Assembly (NCBI GenBank): GCA_964614855.1
Contig: CAZTMX010000002.1
Coordinates: forward strand, 1-51,320
DNA from: CAWJHE01 sp964614855
GTDB taxonomy: Bacteria > Chloroflexota > Anaerolineae > Anaerolineales > UBA4823
Length of the DNA: 51,320 bases
Direction of reading: 5' to 3'
The position numbers and the translations under genes were made by a program. Below, in pieces: positions 48,491-51,320 of this stretch. The notes beneath the pieces are model-generated. The model searched no databases and was not told the DNA's origin. It was given only the letters and a program-made list of their open reading frames with translations. Each line of letters begins with the position of its first letter. The stretch's first letter is position 1.

Positions 48491-50131
48491 ATGGGTGATA
48501 AGAAGTTTAAGCTGATCCCACTGGGTGGTTTAGGCGAAGTTGGCAAGAATATGATGTGTTACGAGTATGGAAAAAATATCCTGCTCGTGGATGCCGGGAT
48601 GATGTTCCCCGAAAACGATATGCTGGGAATTGACTATATCATCCCAGATTTTCAGTATTTACAGGATAAAAAAGACTGGGTGCGCGGGATTGTCATCACT
48701 CACGGTCACGAAGACCATACCGGCGCCATCATACATCTGCTTGAGCAGATCAATGCACCGATCTATGCCACGCCATTGACACGCGGTCTGGTCGAAGTCA
48801 AGCTTTCCAAGGGCGGGTTGCTCAGCAAAACAGAATTGATCACAGTGCAGGCCGGCGATCGCGTACAAATCGGTCCGTTTTCAGTAGAGTTTTTCCATGT
48901 CTGCCATTCTATTCCTGATGGCGTAGGTCTGGGGATCACCACGCCCGCCGGGTTAATCGTACACTCCGGCGATTACAAGTTTGACCATACACCGGTGGAT
49001 AACAAACCTACAGATTATGCCAAGCTGGCTGAGCTGGCTGGTCGTGGGGTGCTGGCTTTGCTCTCCGATTCAACCAATGCCGACCATCCGGGTTGGACCC
49101 CTTCCGAACGGGTAATCGACAAGGCTTTGCATGAAGTGTTTCGCAACGCCAAAGGACGCATTATCATCGCCTCCTTTGCCTCGTTGATCTCCCGCATGCA
49201 GCAGGTGGCGGATGCAGCCAGGGAATACAAGCGGAAAATGGTTTTTGTAGGCGCCAGCATGGTCGAGAACGCAAAAATGGCGCGCGAATTAGGCTATCTT
49301 AACCTGCCCGATGACCTGGTCATCAACCTGGAACAGGCTCTAAAAATGAAGCCCAACGAAATCGTCTTTATGTCCACCGGCACACAGGGCGAGCCGACAT
49401 CAATCATGGGCCGCCTTTCCACGGGAACTAACCGCCAGTTTGATATCCAACCTGGGGATACGGTTGTCCTGTCCTCCCACCCGATCCCAGGGAATGAAGA
49501 AAGCGTTTACCGAACGATTAACCGATTATTCCGCCGCGGGGCAAATGTGATTTACGAAGCGATTGCCCCTGTGCATGTCTCCGGACATGCCAGCCAGGAG
49601 GAGATGAAGTTGCTGCTGCACCTGGTTAAGCCGAAGTATTTTATCCCGATCCATGGAGAGTTACGCCATCTGAAACAGCATGCTGAAATCGCCCGGCAGG
49701 TTGGCATCCCGGAAGACCATATTTTGGTGATTGAAAATGGCCAGATGGTGGAATTTGAAAATGGCGAGATGAAGCTTGGACCGCGCGTGCCGGGCGGTTA
49801 CATTTTCGTAGACGGCGCTGGCGTGGGCGATATCGGTCCCAGCGTGGTGCGCGAGCGGGAAGCCCTGGCGCGGGATGGATTTGTCCTGGTCAACCTGACC
49901 ATGGAACACGGTTCATACAAGCTGTTGGAAGAACCAGAGATCATCACGCGCGGGTTTATTTATGCGCGCAACGGCGATGACCTGCTTTCAGCCACACGCC
50001 AGTTGATCAAAGAAGCGGTAAACGCGGCTGAATCGAACCTGCAAGAAGATTTGGAGCAGATAATCAAAAGTTTTCTGTTCAACAAGACCCGCCGCCGCCC
50101 GATGGTTTTTGTCAGCGTCAGCAGAACCTGA
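48491..50131 (+). CDS. rnj: Ribonuclease J
   Basis: 546 residues, typical of RNase J1/J2. A metallo-beta-lactamase domain carries HGHEDHTGAI (His71, His73, Asp75, His76 binding two zincs) and later HSGDYKFDHTPVD. The beta-CASP domain has SDSTNADHPGWTPSE, ASFASLISRMQQ and SSHPIPGNEESV. The C-terminal domain (from about 440, GGYIFVDGAGVGDIG...) follows. The enzyme has 5'-3' exonuclease and endonuclease activities and sets mRNA stability and rRNA maturation where RNase E is missing. AGGAA precedes the ATG. The leader carries three phased repeats, which suggests autoregulation. Confidence 0.97.
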   Translation: MGDKKFKLIPLGGLGEVGKNMMCYEYGKNILLVDAGMMFPENDMLGIDYIIPDFQYLQDKKDWVRGIVITHGHEDHTGAIIHLLEQINAPIYATPLTRGLVEVKLSKGGLLSKTELITVQAGDRVQIGPFSVEFFHVCHSIPDGVGLGITTPAGLIVHSGDYKFDHTPVDNKPTDYAKLAELAGRGVLALLSDSTNADHPGWTPSERVIDKALHEVFRNAKGRIIIASFASLISRMQQVADAAREYKRKMVFVGASMVENAKMARELGYLNLPDDLVINLEQALKMKPNEIVFMSTGTQGEPTSIMGRLSTGTNRQFDIQPGDTVVLSSHPIPGNEESVYRTINRLFRRGANVIYEAIAPVHVSGHASQEEMKLLLHLVKPKYFIPIHGELRHLKQHAEIARQVGIPEDHILVIENGQMVEFENGEMKLGPRVPGGYIFVDGAGVGDIGPSVVREREALARDGFVLVNLTMEHGSYKLLEEPEIITRGFIYARNGDDLLSATRQLIKEAVNAAESNLQEDLEQIIKSFLFNKTRRRPMVFVSVSRT

Positions 50132-50142
50132 CCCCGGCGAAT

Positions 50143-50796
50143 TTACTCACCCCAACCCCACCTGCCGATCAACGGCACAAACGCCACGGGAATGATGGTC
50201 TCTTGTTTGTATTCCGATCCCTGGCGCCGCCACCTTTCCAGGTATTGACCGCCGCGCTCGCCTACCGGGATCACCAGCCTGCCGCCGTCGCTCAACTGCT
50301 CCAGCAGCGCTTGCGGGATGTGAGGCGCAGCTGCGGTAACGATAATGCCGTCATAAGGCGCAAATTCCGCCAGCCCCAAGGTGCCGTCGCCGGTATGCAC
50401 CTGGATATTGTGCAGGTTAAGCTGGCTCAAGATTTTCTGTGCCTGGTTGGCGAGCCCGGGATGGCGTTCTATGGTGTGAACCTGGCGAGCCAGCAGGCTG
50501 AGGATCGCCGCCTGGTATCCTGATCCGCAGCCGACTTCTAAGACAGTCTCACTGCCGCGCAATTCAAGTAATTCGGTCATTAGTGCAACGATATAGGGTT
50601 GTGAGATGGTTTGACCATGTCCGATGGGCAATGGACCGTCGCCGTAAGCCATATGGCGGTATTCTGCTGGGACAAAGAAATGCCTGGGGATGCTGCGCAT
50701 GGCTTCCAGCACCTGGGGCGAGTGGACGCCCCTGTTGATGATCTGGTTTTGCACCATATCCTCGCGGTCCAGGTCAAAAAGGGCGTCATCTGTCAT
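50143..50796 (-). CDS. pcm: Protein-L-isoaspartate O-methyltransferase
   Basis: 217 residues, normal length. The motif set is complete: NRGVHSPQVLEAMRSIPRHFFVP, then PIGHGQTISQPYIVALMTELL, then the SAM site VLEVGCGSGYQAAIL and YDGIIVTAAAPHIPQALLEQL with GRLVIPVG. It methylates isoaspartyl residues in aged proteins so they can be repaired. The start ATG has weak ribosome-site support. The gene converges on rnj, 11 nt away. Confidence 0.95.
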   Translation of the reverse strand: MTDDALFDLDREDMVQNQIINRGVHSPQVLEAMRSIPRHFFVPAEYRHMAYGDGPLPIGHGQTISQPYIVALMTELLELRGSETVLEVGCGSGYQAAILSLLARQVHTIERHPGLANQAQKILSQLNLHNIQVHTGDGTLGLAEFAPYDGIIVTAAAPHIPQALLEQLSDGGRLVIPVGERGGQYLERWRRQGSEYKQETIIPVAFVPLIGRWGWGE

Positions 50797-50867
50797 CTTG
50801 GTTGCTTATCCTGCAAGCATTTCCGTCCGCTGATCACAAATCAAAAAAAATACACACTGGCAAAATA

Positions 50868-51320
50868 TCAGGAAAGCAGGTATGCCATCACCCAGCGTGT
50901 GGTCCCCACCAGCGCGTCCAGGTGGGTCCGCTCATAGCTGTGCGAGGCATCCACACCCGGGCCGATCAATGCCACAGCCACGTCTGCGCCTGCGCGCCAG
51001 TATGCCTCGCCGTCGGAGCCGTAGAAAGGGTAGATATCCACTTTGTAGGGGATAATGTTCGCCTCTGCCAGGGAGCGCAGACGCTGGCTCATGCCATGGT
51101 GATAGGGACCGCCGGAGTCCTTGACGCACAGCGTGGCGTGAAACTCATCCGAGGCCTGTCCAGCGCCGACTGCTGCCATATCGACGGTGAGCAGCTCGGT
51201 CACTTCGGCAGGGATGCCCGCAGATGCGCCGTGCCCGACTTCTTCATAATTGCTGATGTGGAAGTATGTGGTCTGGCGCGGTTTCAACCCCGCATCTTGC
51301 AGCGCCTTGACGGCAGCTAC
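50868..51320 (-). CDS. M42 family metallopeptidase, C-terminal part
   Basis: The reading frame is open at the right window edge, and about 150 C-terminal residues are visible. HISNYEEVGHGASAG has the catalytic Glu-Glu pair of the M42 (and M20-related) aminopeptidases. LTVDMAAVGAG provides a metal-binding Asp. GPGVDASHSYERTHLDAL has the final metal His. The family forms dodecameric TET-type aminopeptidases or endoglucanase-like CelM proteins. The N-terminal half and start are outside the window. On the minus strand it is read towards pcm, ending 72 nt before it. Confidence 0.88.
   Translation of the reverse strand, partial: VAAVKALQDAGLKPRQTTYFHISNYEEVGHGASAGIPAEVTELLTVDMAAVGAGQASDEFHATLCVKDSGGPYHHGMSQRLRSLAEANIIPYKVDIYPFYGSDGEAYWRAGADVAVALIGPGVDASHSYERTHLDALVGTTRWVMAYLLS

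Overview
The window looks like a chromosomal stretch from an anaerobic, non-photosynthetic bacterium of the Chloroflexota (Anaerolineae-like). This is inferred from gene style and content: a GatCAB amidotransferase pathway with gatC-gatA and gatB split by a sugar nucleotidyltransferase and an aminotransferase, SpoVS with no other sporulation gene nearby, HrcA/CIRCE heat-shock control, RNase J, PolX with a PHP domain, corrinoid methyltransferases, and many secreted Thr/Pro-rich proteins. I see no tRNA or rRNA gene, CRISPR array, transposase, integrase or phage gene. The gene set is mostly housekeeping, tightly packed on both strands, with intergenic gaps almost always under 300 bases.

Layout. 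1-2017: the 3' end of a RecD2-type helicase, then a leftward set of a lipoprotein and two small paralogous membrane proteins. 2092-9276: spoVS with an operator-like dyad and a long terminator, a secreted esterase, then gatC, gatA, a sugar-phosphate nucleotidyltransferase, an aminotransferase and gatB. 9324-15097: glutamate dehydrogenase, dnaN, a PEP/pyruvate-binding-domain protein and a translationally coupled deoxynucleoside kinase. 15151-16302 (minus): a degenerate P-loop protein with a DUF697-like region and a zinc ribbon. 16364-21255: a likely catabolic operon with a corrinoid protein, two different MttB-family methyltransferases without pyrrolysine, and an M20 amidohydrolase. 21319-25750: endonuclease V, a ferritin-like/VIT1 protein, a LOG-family protein, rho with a structured leader, and a small acidic protein.

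25745-34307: a secreted lytic transglycosylase, polA, two secreted or surface proteins (one with an internal duplication, one CAP-LysM-TM), and polX. 34362-40348 (minus): the heat-shock operon hrcA-grpE-dnaK-dnaJ followed by prmA, headed by a sigma-70-like promoter and a perfect CIRCE. 40409-43271 (minus): trmD, an MFS transporter and an RluA-type pseudouridine synthase. 43315-46037: two paralogous membrane-anchored TPR proteins. 46085-48230: promoter, CIRCE, groES-groEL and terminator. 48261-50131: RNase J with an unusual repeat-bearing leader. The window ends with pcm and the 3' part of an M42 aminopeptidase gene.

Working together: HrcA probably controls both its own operon and groESL through matching CIRCE elements. 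GatCAB amidates misacylated tRNA. DnaN, PolA, PolX, RecD2, EndoV and dNK cover replication, repair and nucleotide supply. Rho and RNase J handle RNA turnover. The least explained parts are the corrinoid/MttB/M20 operon (its first MttB gene and the second are visibly richer in G+C than their surroundings), the phased repeats in the rnj leader, the terminator/promoter overlap upstream of rho, and a recurring arrangement of -10 boxes 6-8 nt before start codons that suggests leaderless transcripts.
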